Positions 1-9,100 of a DNA stretch of 35,564 bases are shown here, piece by piece (positions within the stretch are counted from its first letter, which is position 1; each line of letters opens with the position of its first letter). Under the pieces are notes generated by a model. The model was not told the origin of the DNA and searched no databases. It saw only the letters and a list, made by a program, of their open reading frames with translations. Source of the stretch: CAZLWA01 sp964563165 (GTDB lineage: Bacteria > CLD3 > SB21). The stretch spans positions 1 through 35,564 of the forward strand of contig CAZLWA010000049.1 of the NCBI GenBank assembly GCA_964563165.1. The letters run 5' to 3'. Both the position numbers and the translations under genes were made by a program.

Positions 1-1308
1 ATGTTTCGAATAGTCTTTTTAATAATGCTGGCGATAAGCGCGGCGAGAGTCCTTAGCGCCCATCAGGATGACGTGAGCGGCCGGGAAGGAAAGGGTCATA
101 GGTCTTTCATAGGTATTCAGGATAATAGATATGAGAACGGAACCATTGAGGTTTATTGGAACAACCTTATTCACAGCATGGAAGTGAAAGCGTCCGGCGA
201 TATTGAATTGAACGACGATGAAACGGATATTAAAAATATTTCCAAAAACGGGTTCCTTGTGATCAAAGAGAGAAACTGGCTGACATTCCGTGAATTGGAA
301 ATTTACACGGATGCGAACGGAACCGTTCAGAAAAAATTCTCGCTTCAGGGGCGAAGCACTGAATTCGACGGCTACGCGCAGTCGTGGTTATCGAGAACAC
401 TGCCCGATTTGGCCCGGAGGACGGGCGTCGGCGCAACTTACCGTATCAGGAAAATAATCGCCCAACGCGGCATGGACGCAGCTATCAATGAAATGTCTTT
501 TGCGGAAAGCAGTACCGCGATTCAGATTTACTTCCGCACGATCTTGGATCATCCGGATCTTAATTCGGAAGTATTGAAAAAAGCAGTGACGAGGGTATCG
601 AAGGAAATTTCCAGCAGTTCACGTCTGCATGAAGTTCTGATTTCTGCGGCGAGAAAATTTCCGGAGGATTCGGTTTTGACGGTTTCCTTAATGCGTGCGG
701 CTCAGAATATTTCTTCGAGCTCGGCGCACAGCGAGACGCTGATTGAGATCGCCGCGCTGCGCCCGCTGGACAACGAATCCGCCGTCGCGATGGCGAGATC
801 CATCGAAGCGGTTTCGTCAAGTTCGGCCCAGGGCAACGCGCTGGAGGTTTTGGCTGAACGCTCGCCGAATACCGAGGAGGCGCTCCTGGCTTATCTGAAC
901 GCGGTCGAAACGGTGAGCTCGTCGTCTCAGCAGGGGCACGCGCTGATGGCCTTGCTTCGCAAAAGCAATGTGAATCGGAATATTTTTATCAGAATATTAA
1001 AAGCCATCGAAGGCGTATCTTCGAGCTCGATCCAGGGAGAAACGCTGGCAGCCTTCTCCCGCGTTTGCCCAAATGACGATGAGATACTCAAGGCGTATTT
1101 GAAGACCGCCGGAACCGTCAGTTCATCTTCACAGCAGGAGCATGCCGTGATCGCGATGCTGAACAAAAAAGATTTGAGTGCGGCTATATTGACTGCGGCC
1201 ATTGATTATGCGCACAACGAAGTATCGAGCAGTTCGGCACGCAACACGATCGTCGAAAGAGCAACGCGATTGTTGGCGGAAAAATCCGGCGGGAAAAAAA
1301 TAAAATAG
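1..1308 (+). CDS. Secreted protein with seven 34-residue SSSS-motif alpha-helical (HEAT-like) repeats
   Basis: 435 residues. Residues 1-20 form a signal peptide ending near VLSA-HQ, so the ATG at the first base of the window is probably the true start, although nothing upstream can be seen. Residues 45-165 look like the N-terminal domain seen in proteins with ISSDYE-type repeats (pattern: a short beta-rich segment, 'FDGYAQSWLSRTLPDLARRTG', then an arginine-rich helix). From residue 204 an SSSS motif recurs at 204, 238, 272, 306, 340, 374 and 409, spaced 34,34,34,34,34,35, usually preceded by V or I and followed by xQGxAL. A degenerate copy (ESST) lies near 169-172. The spacing fits a two-helix solenoid. 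In other bacteria the ISSDYE-repeat relatives are often found beside BlaI/M56-peptidase genes; that neighbour would lie outside the window. The function is unknown; a periplasmic protein-binding scaffold is an inference. Confidence 0.8.
   Translation: MFRIVFLIMLAISAARVLSAHQDDVSGREGKGHRSFIGIQDNRYENGTIEVYWNNLIHSMEVKASGDIELNDDETDIKNISKNGFLVIKERNWLTFRELEIYTDANGTVQKKFSLQGRSTEFDGYAQSWLSRTLPDLARRTGVGATYRIRKIIAQRGMDAAINEMSFAESSTAIQIYFRTILDHPDLNSEVLKKAVTRVSKEISSSSRLHEVLISAARKFPEDSVLTVSLMRAAQNISSSSAHSETLIEIAALRPLDNESAVAMARSIEAVSSSSAQGNALEVLAERSPNTEEALLAYLNAVETVSSSSQQGHALMALLRKSNVNRNIFIRILKAIEGVSSSSIQGETLAAFSRVCPNDDEILKAYLKTAGTVSSSSQQEHAVIAMLNKKDLSAAILTAAIDYAHNEVSSSSARNTIVERATRLLAEKSGGKKIK
610..1236 (+). 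repeat. Seven tandem 102-bp coding repeats (34 residues, SSSS core)
   Basis: The SSSS codons begin at 610, 712, 814, 916, 1018, 1120 and 1225, giving a period of 102 bp (last interval 105). The DNA copies are diverged and only the protein pattern is conserved. TCN and AGY serine codons are mixed at equivalent positions. Confidence 0.85.
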
Positions 1309-1329
1309 AAAAGTCCTCGACACGCCGGC

Positions 1330-1433
1330 ATCACGGATCAAAATCCGCGATTGATTAAGGACGGCGGCAACCTTCCGCAGCGGCCGCCTCGCAACAACTC
1401 ACGGATAAACACGTATCATGAATCTATCCGTGA
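1330..1433. repeat. CACGGAT-type intergenic inverted repeats (possible weak terminator)
   Basis: The 162-bp gap between two + strand genes holds two hairpins built from the same TCACGGAT word. The first pairs 1330-1338 with 1343-1351 around a CAAA loop with one mismatch. The second pairs TCACGGATA (1399-1407) with TATCCGTGA (1425-1433), nine perfect base pairs around a 17-base loop, followed by a short T run (TTTTT, 1439-1443). The second could act as a terminator for the first gene, but its loop is long and its GC content low. The shared word suggests an interspersed repeat family rather than a dedicated terminator. Confidence 0.45.
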
Positions 1434-1470
1434 TGACATTTTTCTCTATATCATAAAGGAATAATCGCAG

Positions 1471-3870
1471 ATGAATTGGCGCGGAGGATTCTCATTTTGT
1501 TTATTTCTCGTCTTGTTCAATTCAACTTCTCTTCAGGCTCAGAAAAACATACACGGGGTCGTTAAGGACGCGGCGACGGGAGACCTTCTGCCGTCCGCTA
1601 ATATTCAAATCGAGGGCACCTTCAAGGGGACGGTGGCCAGCCGTGAAGGCAGGTATAGCTTAAAAATAGATCAATTGCCGGCCACTCTCGTCGTGCGCTA
1701 TATTGGATACGAAACAAAAAAAATTACGATCACCGAAGCTACGGCTGATGAACAAAACATTTCTATGATTGTTTCGTCGATTCAAATGGAGGCGCTGGTG
1801 GTTGTGGGCGAGGACCCGGGTGTGGGATTGATGCGGAGGGTCATTGAAAAGAAAAAGCAGTGGCAGTCCAGGTTACGAACCTTTCGCGCCGATGCGTATA
1901 CGCGATCGGTCATGGAAAATGATTCCGGCATTGTGATGATCGCAGAGACGCTGACGGAGGTACTATGGGACAAAAAACGCGGCCTTAGAAATGTGATCAA
2001 ATCAAAGCGCTATACGAAAAACGTCAATCCGAAAGAAAACCTCATTTTCGGAAGCGCAGAATTCGTAAATCTTTATGACGACGATGTGCCCATCCAAGCT
2101 TCGCGCTTCATAGGTGTAACGCATCCCGATGCGCTCGATTATTACGATTTCAAGATCATCGATCGCCGGACCCGCGATGGACGGATCATCGATGATATCA
2201 AGGTGACTTCCAAGAGCAGACTTCAGCCCACCTTTGAAGGGCGCGTATCGGTGTCGGACGATGATTCTTCCATGGTCGAAGCGGAGCTGAAACCCATTGA
2301 TGAGGTCGTTTTTCCTTTGCCCATCAGCGAATGGAAAGTCTATTATCGGCAGCAGTTCAGCAATTTTGGTCAGGCGTATTGGATGCCTGTGGATGTGCGC
2401 CTTGAAGGCAGAATCAAGATCGCGATGACCGGTTTGCAATTTCCAACGATCAAATACAGCCAGATTACCGGACTTAACAACTACGAGCCGAATACGGTTT
2501 TGCCCGATTCGGCCTTCGAAAACAAACGCTTCTTTATCATCGATTCCAACGCACTGCAAAAACCGAATCAATTTGATTCCAGCCGCATCATCATCCCGCT
2601 GTCCGATCGGGAAGATTCGGCCTTTCTTCAGATCAAGCGCGGCGATTCATTTGCTAGAGCGTTTAAGCCTACCGGCATCATGGCCCGATTTGTGGAAATG
2701 GAGGACGAATATAACGACAGTTTGTCAAAAAAAAACCAAAGCGCCGGGTTGATCGGCGGTGTAAGCCCGCAGCTGGCCTACAACAGGGCGGAGGGCGGAC
2801 ATTTGGGGATCAAGTATACGTATGATATTTCCAATGATGCGAGGATTTACGCCATGAGCGGCTATGCCACGGCGATGCGGTCATGGTGGCACGGAGCAGG
2901 CGCGGAGTGGAGATGGGGTTTCACGAAACGGCGCGGCGGTGGCCCCAAACGCGGTTTTACGAAAGCGGATCTTTATTGGGGCGCCGATACGCGCTACGTA
3001 TCCGATACTTACTCGCCATGGATAACTAGTGCGCAGCCGTTGTTTGGCGGTGCGGATTATTTCGACTATTACCGATCGCATCGGGTAAGAATATCCACGG
3101 GTTATAATTTTCGAAATCCGAACGTGACCTGGAGTTTGGCGTTCACCAACGATGTGCAGTCGCATTTGGACAAACGTACGGATTACGTACTTTTGGGGCA
3201 TGATGAAATTCAGCGGATCAATCCGGCCATACCTGAAGGCACGATGCGGTCGGTTGAGGTCTCGCTTCTTTACGGCAACCCTTACGTGCCGTTTGGATTC
3301 ATCGGGCAAAATCGTGCCGAATTGAAGATCGAACATAGCCCCAAAGGACTGAGCGACTTCGATTTCACAACTTATCGGGTCGCCGTGGACTGGCGTATTC
3401 CGACTTTTTTCGTGAGGCGTTTTTTGCCCAATGCAATCGATGTGCATGCGGTGGCCGGAACTTATACGGGAAAATTACCGATCCAGCGTTTTGCAATACT
3501 GGACGCTTCCCTGCGCCCGTTCACTCCATTTGCCGCCTTTAAGACCCTGCGGGGAGCGCCGTACGAAGGGGAAAAATATGCGGCTGTTTTTTGGGAACAC
3601 AATTTCAGAACGGTTCCGTTTGAGTTGTTAGGTCTGCGGGGTATCGCCGGGAAAGGCATCTGCCTGATCGTCCACGGAGCGTCCGGCAGAACGTGGATAG
3701 CCAGAGAACGCCTGGCGTCTTTAGGATATACGCCAAGTTATACCGACCGATTTCACCACGAGATCGGTCTATCGCTCAGCGGATTATTTGACTTCTTCAG
3801 GATCGACACCGCAGAAAGGCTTGACCGAAGGGGGTTTTACGTAGGATTGAGTTTTGCGAGAGTGTTCTAA
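1471..3870 (+). CDS. Carboxypeptidase-regulatory-like plus DUF5686-type outer-membrane protein
   Basis: 799 residues with a signal peptide (residues 1-23, ending SLQA-QKNI). Residues 25-105 form a carboxypeptidase-regulatory/CarbopepD_reg_2 beta-sandwich (GVVKDAATGDLLPSANIQIEG, then GTVASREGRYSL and RYIGYE), the usual N-terminal plug-like domain of Bacteroidetes outer-membrane proteins. The segment after 120 (RRVIEKKKQWQSRLRTFRADAYTR) is characteristic of DUF5686 proteins. The rest is rich in alternating aromatic strands, ends in ARVF with a terminal aromatic residue, and is predicted to be a beta-barrel. The length of about 800 residues is normal for the family. The site AAAGGA (1455-1460) lies 10 bases before the ATG. 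The physiological substrate is not known. The gene ends three bases from the stop of the convergent oxidase gene. Confidence 0.85.
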   Translation: MNWRGGFSFCLFLVLFNSTSLQAQKNIHGVVKDAATGDLLPSANIQIEGTFKGTVASREGRYSLKIDQLPATLVVRYIGYETKKITITEATADEQNISMIVSSIQMEALVVVGEDPGVGLMRRVIEKKKQWQSRLRTFRADAYTRSVMENDSGIVMIAETLTEVLWDKKRGLRNVIKSKRYTKNVNPKENLIFGSAEFVNLYDDDVPIQASRFIGVTHPDALDYYDFKIIDRRTRDGRIIDDIKVTSKSRLQPTFEGRVSVSDDDSSMVEAELKPIDEVVFPLPISEWKVYYRQQFSNFGQAYWMPVDVRLEGRIKIAMTGLQFPTIKYSQITGLNNYEPNTVLPDSAFENKRFFIIDSNALQKPNQFDSSRIIIPLSDREDSAFLQIKRGDSFARAFKPTGIMARFVEMEDEYNDSLSKKNQSAGLIGGVSPQLAYNRAEGGHLGIKYTYDISNDARIYAMSGYATAMRSWWHGAGAEWRWGFTKRRGGGPKRGFTKADLYWGADTRYVSDTYSPWITSAQPLFGGADYFDYYRSHRVRISTGYNFRNPNVTWSLAFTNDVQSHLDKRTDYVLLGHDEIQRINPAIPEGTMRSVEVSLLYGNPYVPFGFIGQNRAELKIEHSPKGLSDFDFTTYRVAVDWRIPTFFVRRFLPNAIDVHAVAGTYTGKLPIQRFAILDASLRPFTPFAAFKTLRGAPYEGEKYAAVFWEHNFRTVPFELLGLRGIAGKGICLIVHGASGRTWIARERLASLGYTPSYTDRFHHEIGLSLSGLFDFFRIDTAERLDRRGFYVGLSFARVF

Positions 3871-3873
3871 GCC

Positions 3874-5253
3874 TCACAAGATCTTCCCCGGATTGCAGAT
3901 ATTCTTCGGATCCATCACGGATTTTATTTTTCTCATCAATTCAATTTCCTGAGAACTTCTTTGCAAAAGAAGCAGCCGTTTCTTCAAGAGCCCGATGCCG
4001 TGTTCCGCGCTGCCGCTGCCGCGGTAGCTTTTGATCAGCACGCACATATCTTCGTCCAAGTCGTCCGTCATTTTTTGAAAATCTCCCGGCAGTAGCTTTT
4101 GCCGGTCGATCACATTCACATGGATATTACCGTCGCCGATGTGGCCGAATAATAAAACGTCAAACCGGGCATATTTTTCACGAATCATGTTTTCCAATTC
4201 AAGCATGAATTGCGGCATGGAAGATACCGGAACGGCAATATCATTTTTGTGAACGTTTCCTAGCATGCTGATGCTCTCGGAAATATTTTCACGCAGGGAC
4301 CAAAGTTCCACGAACTCTTTCGAATTTGAAGCCGGCACGGCGTCGCCGATCATTTTTTCACTTAACAGCTGCTCGATAAAATCCTGCAGCTGATTGGCGT
4401 TGTCATCGATCTCCAAAAGGACATAAAACGGAACGCGGGAAGAAAAAGGATTCCTGAGCCCGGGCAAGTGGGACAGGACCGCATGGAGGCAGGCTTCGGT
4501 AAAAAACTCAAAGGCCGTTATGTCGAGTGCGTGCAGTTTTGCGGTTCGCAGGATCTGAAGAATATCCGGAAATGCATATACCGCCAATAATACCGGTCGA
4601 AGGTTTTTTGGGGGAGGTACTATCTTCATCGTTGCCCTGGTGATGATGCCCAGCGTTCCCTCGGCGCCGATAAAAAACTGTTTGAGGTCATAGCCTGAAT
4701 TATTCTTATGTAGGTTTGAATTCAAATCCAAAATTTCGCCGGTCGGCGATACGACTTCCATCCCCAGCACTAATTCACGCGTCATACCGTATTTAATAAC
4801 CTTCAGTCCGCCGGCATTGGTAGAAATGCAGCCGCCGATCTGGCAGCTTCCCCGCGCCGCAAAATCCAAAGGGAAATACATGCCGCGATCCGCGACGGCA
4901 TTCTGGACATTTTGCAGAATAGCGCCGGCTTCCATTTCCACACTGCCCGTCTCGATGTCGATATTCAAAATGCGGTCCATTTTATTCATGGAAATCACGA
5001 CTTCTCCGCGCCGCGCCACCGCGGCCCCCGCATAACCCGTCCGGCCGCCGGACGGAACAACAGCGATATTGTTTTCGGAACAAAACACGACGATGCGCTG
5101 AATCTCATCCTTTGTTTTTGGAAACAGGATCAAACTCGGATCGGGCGTGTAGATCCTCGTCCGGTCGCCGCCAAACTCCAGTAAACGGTCGCGGTCATCG
5201 GCCACGCGCTGTTCGTCAAGCATTTGCACAAAATCTTTTTTTGTTGGATTCAT
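3874..5253 (-). CDS. FAD-linked oxidase / D-2-hydroxyacid dehydrogenase (GlcD / D-2-hydroxyglutarate dehydrogenase-like)
   Basis: 459 residues. It has the two domains of the family: FAD_binding_4 (about 35-215), with the PP-loop VVPSGGRTGYAGAA (65-78), GCISTNAGG (141-149) and IGAEGTLGI (195-203), and the FAD-oxidase C-terminal domain (about 218-459), with GHIGDGNIH (370-378, metal/substrate histidines) and EHGIG (417-421). These enzymes oxidise D-lactate, glycolate or D-2-hydroxyglutarate and pass electrons to quinone, cytochrome or an electron-transfer flavoprotein. No glcE/glcF-type or iron-sulfur partner lies next to it, so the substrate cannot be assigned. The start MNPTKKD matches normal family length. 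The gene is transcribed singly, divergent from the small membrane protein and convergent with the DUF5686 gene. Confidence 0.88.
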   Translation of the reverse strand: MNPTKKDFVQMLDEQRVADDRDRLLEFGGDRTRIYTPDPSLILFPKTKDEIQRIVVFCSENNIAVVPSGGRTGYAGAAVARRGEVVISMNKMDRILNIDIETGSVEMEAGAILQNVQNAVADRGMYFPLDFAARGSCQIGGCISTNAGGLKVIKYGMTRELVLGMEVVSPTGEILDLNSNLHKNNSGYDLKQFFIGAEGTLGIITRATMKIVPPPKNLRPVLLAVYAFPDILQILRTAKLHALDITAFEFFTEACLHAVLSHLPGLRNPFSSRVPFYVLLEIDDNANQLQDFIEQLLSEKMIGDAVPASNSKEFVELWSLRENISESISMLGNVHKNDIAVPVSSMPQFMLELENMIREKYARFDVLLFGHIGDGNIHVNVIDRQKLLPGDFQKMTDDLDEDMCVLIKSYRGSGSAEHGIGLLKKRLLLLQRSSQEIELMRKIKSVMDPKNICNPGKIL

Positions 5254-5387
5254 GATCCTGTTGGTTCCATGTATTATTCACGGGATTTCATCTAAACTCC
5301 GGCCCGTAAGAAATATAACCCATTGACGGGTGGTTGTCGATGAAATATTTCGATTGTTATCCGGAATTAAAATCTTTAACTTTTGCC

Positions 5388-5391
5388 GGAG
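5388..5391 (+). promoter_or_regulatory. Shine-Dalgarno GGAG that fixes the start at 5398
   Basis: GGAG sits six bases before the ATG at 5398. It overlaps or is too close to the alternative TTG (5383) and ATG (5392) codons in the same frame, so 5398 is preferred. Confidence 0.6.
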
Positions 5392-5397
5392 ATGCAG

Positions 5398-5952
5398 ATG
5401 GAATATGAAATTCAAAATATCATTCAAAGTGAGCTTGAGCCGTTGGAGCGGTTACTATGGTCGGGCCGGCCGGATCCAAAACGTATGGCGCGCTCGGGAT
5501 TAGCGTATGTCGGATTTGCCGTGCCTTTCACGGCATTTGCTCTATTTTGGATATCCGGCGCCGCGGGATTCAAAATTCCAAATTTCAACGAGCCCTGGGA
5601 TTTTTTTCCGCTCTTCGGAATTCCCTTTCTTCTTGTCGGCCTCGGAATGTTTTTTTCTCCGGTGTGGCTTTTATTAAAAGCGTACCGTACGGCGTACGGG
5701 ATCACAGATAAACGTATACTGATCGTAGCATTTGGAAGATCAAAATCGGTTAGATCGTATGTTCCGGTGAATAAGGATCAATTGCAAAAAATAGAACGGG
5801 CGAACGGGTCGGGGGATCTGCTTTTTGTCAAGGATATGGAGACCGGAAGAACAGTACGGCGCATTCCCGGCAGCGGCCTCATCGGCGTAGAAAACGTGAA
5901 TGAAGTGGAAGGCCATTTGGAAGAAATGATGAGGAAAAACAAACCTTCCTGA
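5398..5952 (+). CDS. Small membrane protein with two transmembrane helices and a PH-like domain
   Basis: 184 residues from the ATG at 5398, chosen because GGAG lies six bases upstream. Two hydrophobic segments follow a short cytoplasmic stretch: about residues 32-50 (GLAYVGFAVPFTAFALFWIS) and about 68-94 (FGIPFLLVGLGMFFSPVWLLL). After them comes AYGITDKRILIV, the signature Y-x-(I/L)-T-D-K-R of bacterial PH-like membrane proteins (bPH_2/YdbS class), then a beta-rich domain ending in an acidic helix. The start 'EPLERLLWSGRPDP' also occurs in that class (GE-x-x-LW-x-G-x-P). Function unknown. The gene stands alone, divergent from the FAD oxidase across 144 bases. Confidence 0.75.
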   Translation: MEYEIQNIIQSELEPLERLLWSGRPDPKRMARSGLAYVGFAVPFTAFALFWISGAAGFKIPNFNEPWDFFPLFGIPFLLVGLGMFFSPVWLLLKAYRTAYGITDKRILIVAFGRSKSVRSYVPVNKDQLQKIERANGSGDLLFVKDMETGRTVRRIPGSGLIGVENVNEVEGHLEEMMRKNKPS

Positions 5953-5963
5953 ACGATGGTCGT

Positions 5964-6094
5964 GGTCTCACGTAACCTGAGGGCTGCGGCTGCCGCTTGG
6001 TGGTACTGAATGGCACAGTCTTTAACTGCGGATTGATTTATCTTCTCGGAACCATGAATGCGGCCTCACGCGACCTAAAGGTCGCGGCTACCAC
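5964..6094. repeat. Pair of REP-like palindromic repeats
   Basis: Two direct copies of about 33 bp lie 98 bp apart (5964-5996 and 6062-6094), about 70% identical, between two convergent stop codons. The second contains a perfect 18-bp palindrome, CGCGACCT-AA-AGGTCGCG's core (6069-6086), and on the minus strand is preceded by GTAG. The first is decayed. A GTAG tetranucleotide 5' of an imperfect palindrome is the hallmark of REP elements mobilised by RAYT transposases; no RAYT gene is in the window. The position between convergent 3' ends is typical for such elements. Confidence 0.6.
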
Positions 6095-6130
6095 GGCAGC
6101 ATCAGAATGGTTTTCCGGGCCGCAGGTTCA

Positions 6131-9100
6131 TTATCGTACGACACTGAATTTTCCATGCTTCTTCATTTTCCCGGATTCGACCACATAAATATAAATGCCT
6201 GAAGAAATCTTGTTGCCTTGCCGGTCGCGCAGATCCCACGTTACGCCGCCGTCCTGATTCGTTTCTTCGATCTCGTTGATAAATGCGCCATTCAAAGAAT
6301 AGATCTTGATTTTTGCCGTCGGCGTTAAATTCGCAAACGTGAGCGTGGACGACTCATCACCGCGGTACGGGTTGGGATAAACAAACACACGGTTCAGATC
6401 ATTCATGGAAAAAACCAGGGCGGATTTATTTCCATAGATCTCGTCGAGAAGGTTTCCCGCCTGACTGATCAAATTTCTGGCCGAAATGATATATGGAATG
6501 CCCAGCGCGCCGATGGGGTGAATGCCTTGTACTTTCAAATGTACTAAGTTCGGATTAACGGGATCCAGCGCAGCTTCGGTGACCTGGAAATCGGGTTCCA
6601 CTGAATAATTGACGGGCAATTCGGCAGTAGATTTTTGCAGCGCTTCGCTGAAATACAGATCAATTTGATTGTTTCCCAAATAGGCATTTCTCAAAATATA
6701 GAATTTTGCGGCCGTTGCGGTCACAGTGAAGATCGCCGAATTTCCGGCCGTATCAACCGGCGTACCGTCCCCATCAAAAAGGAGATCTGCTTTAACCGAA
6801 TAATTGCCGGGCGATAAACCCGGGAAAGTCAGGATCACTTCCATGCCGAACGCCCGCGGGATCGCACTCGACGGATGCCCGACAGGGTCGACCGTGTACG
6901 ATGAAGTTTGTTCGAGCGAATTCACATCCATGTTCTCCGAGAAACGCACCGCGATCTGCGACGCATTTAATACGGCCGCACTGCTGACGAACGGTTTTCG
7001 ATTCGGTTTGGCTTTTTTGACCGCGGTAATGTCGCTCTCGATGCCGCCTTTCACCGCGCTCATCGCATAAAAATAACTCTGATTGAACGTAACATTTTGA
7101 TCCGTAGTATCCTCTTGCAGGCTCGTTACATTATAAACGAAAATGAGATTGGAATCGTCTGTTCCGCGGTACACTTTATAATAGTCTACGGAATTATTGA
7201 ATTGCCATGAAAGCGCGATGCGATCGGTATCGAGCGGCACAGCCTGAAACGCCGTCGGCGGCTGAACGGAAGTAGAAGCGCCGTTTAGTTTGAAGGAACT
7301 TGTTTGCAGTCCGTCATTGAAATAAATTTCCTTGGCGCCATCGGTATTGAAATCTTCGACGACGACGGCATTGCTCCGCGCGTGCGGATAAAACCAAACC
7401 GGCAAGTAGGCCTGCGAAGCTGTGTCATAGCGTATGACGTAGGCGTTGGGATACAGACTCAGGAAAATTTCTTTTCTTCCGTCATTGTAGAGATCGCCGG
7501 CGCTTACGCCGCTGCGAAAATCGTTGACGGAATGGTACCCGTAAAAACTCTGCTGCCAGACCGGCTGATAGGCATTGTTGCCGGTCGATTTGAAGATCGT
7601 GAACGTCCAGTATTGATCGGCGGCGCCGGACTCGCTCGTGAGGTCCAGGGTGTGGCATCCGGCGACAAATTCATCCACTCCGTCTCCGTCAAAATCACCG
7701 CTTGCCACGAATCCGCTCGCATCGAAGTTCGGCAAAGCGTAACTCCACGTCGGGACGAAATTCTGCCCCTGCGCCTCGTAGATATATAAGTCTCCGTCAT
7801 AGTCGCCGAGCAGAATTTCCATTTGTCCGTCGTTATCGAAATCGCCGACTGCGGAGCCCGGAATCGCGATCAGATTAGCCCCGGAGGTCGGATTGGGAAG
7901 GTTAGTGGGTTTCCAACCGGACGCGATCCTTTCCAACACCAGATATTGCAGCCCGTGTTTGGCGATCATCTCCAGACCTCCGTTATTAAAAAGATCGGCA
8001 AACTTCGATCCCCACAGATCGTCGGAATCCGAAAAAATCAGCTCAGTCGGAACGGTATCGGTCTTGGCATTTTCGAGAACGGTTGTGGAAGCGCCCGCGC
8101 CGACCAGTAATTTTGACTTACCGTCGAACCCGTTTCCGATCGCGTCCCGCGGCACGCCGTTAAAAGCATACGAGTGGATCGGCTGGAATTTTCCGGGAAA
8201 GGCAATATTGTATTCGTAAATTTTCACGGTGGAAAAATCATGATTGGCCGTCAGCGCATTGACCACAAGTTCTTTTCTCCCGTTTTGATTGAGATCGGTG
8301 GCTTGGTCCATTAAATAAAATAATGGCAGATGGATCGACGTATCCTGAACCAATGTATTCGCCGGAATATCCGTGTCTTCAAGATCCATTTGATAATAAT
8401 TATTTTGGTTATTGTCGACGGTCATGACTTTCGCCGTATTCTTGACTTCGAGGTAAAATTCAAACTGTCCGCGCAATTCATTTTCAGAAATGAACAGCGC
8501 ATGATTCTTTGATTGAAACGCGATAGGAATAGGAATAAAATTTTGCACAGAACTTTGAGGGCGGTAATACAGCGTGGATGCGCACAAATCGTCGGTAGTA
8601 AATTTTACAAAATAGCCGTACGAATTGTCCGAGATCATTTTTTCAATTTTTACAGCCGACATTTGAGGCGCGCTCCGGTCCACAAAAAACCGGGTGCGGT
8701 CTTCCACGGCGCTTCCGTCTTTATTTTCAACCATCAGCCTCACGATGTACGGGCCTTCGGCGAACGGCTGTATATTTAAAACAGAAAGGCTGTCATGTAC
8801 GATCTGCCGGTCGGGTACCGTGTTGATAAGCATCCAATTCTGGGGATTGCTTCCGATCCCGTAATAGACGGAATAATTTTTCAGAAGCGCACCGGATGCG
8901 GTTCCGCGGATCGTGATCTGATCGGTCGACGTACCATTATCGGTCGCGGGAAAATCTATTTTGGCTACGGAGGCGTACTGAACCTGCAATGCCCTCCATG
9001 CGTTGATGCGCCCGGCGCCGTAAAACGGTTCCCACCCTGTCTCACCGATATCGTCGCTGGAACTTTCGATAACGGACTGAACTTCGTCATGGGTCAATGA

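Noticed and set aside
2002..2571. 189-residue minus-strand frame inside the DUF5686 gene
   Set aside because: Shadow of a well-supported coding region.
3850..3880. Shared bidirectional terminator between the convergent genes
   Set aside because: The stops are three bases apart and no hairpin with a T run is present.
7304..7789. 161-residue + strand frame opposite the subtilase
   Set aside because: It is the antisense shadow of the FG-GAP repeat region; it has no domain, RBS or independent codon pattern. The same applies to the other frames opposite 6131-10363.
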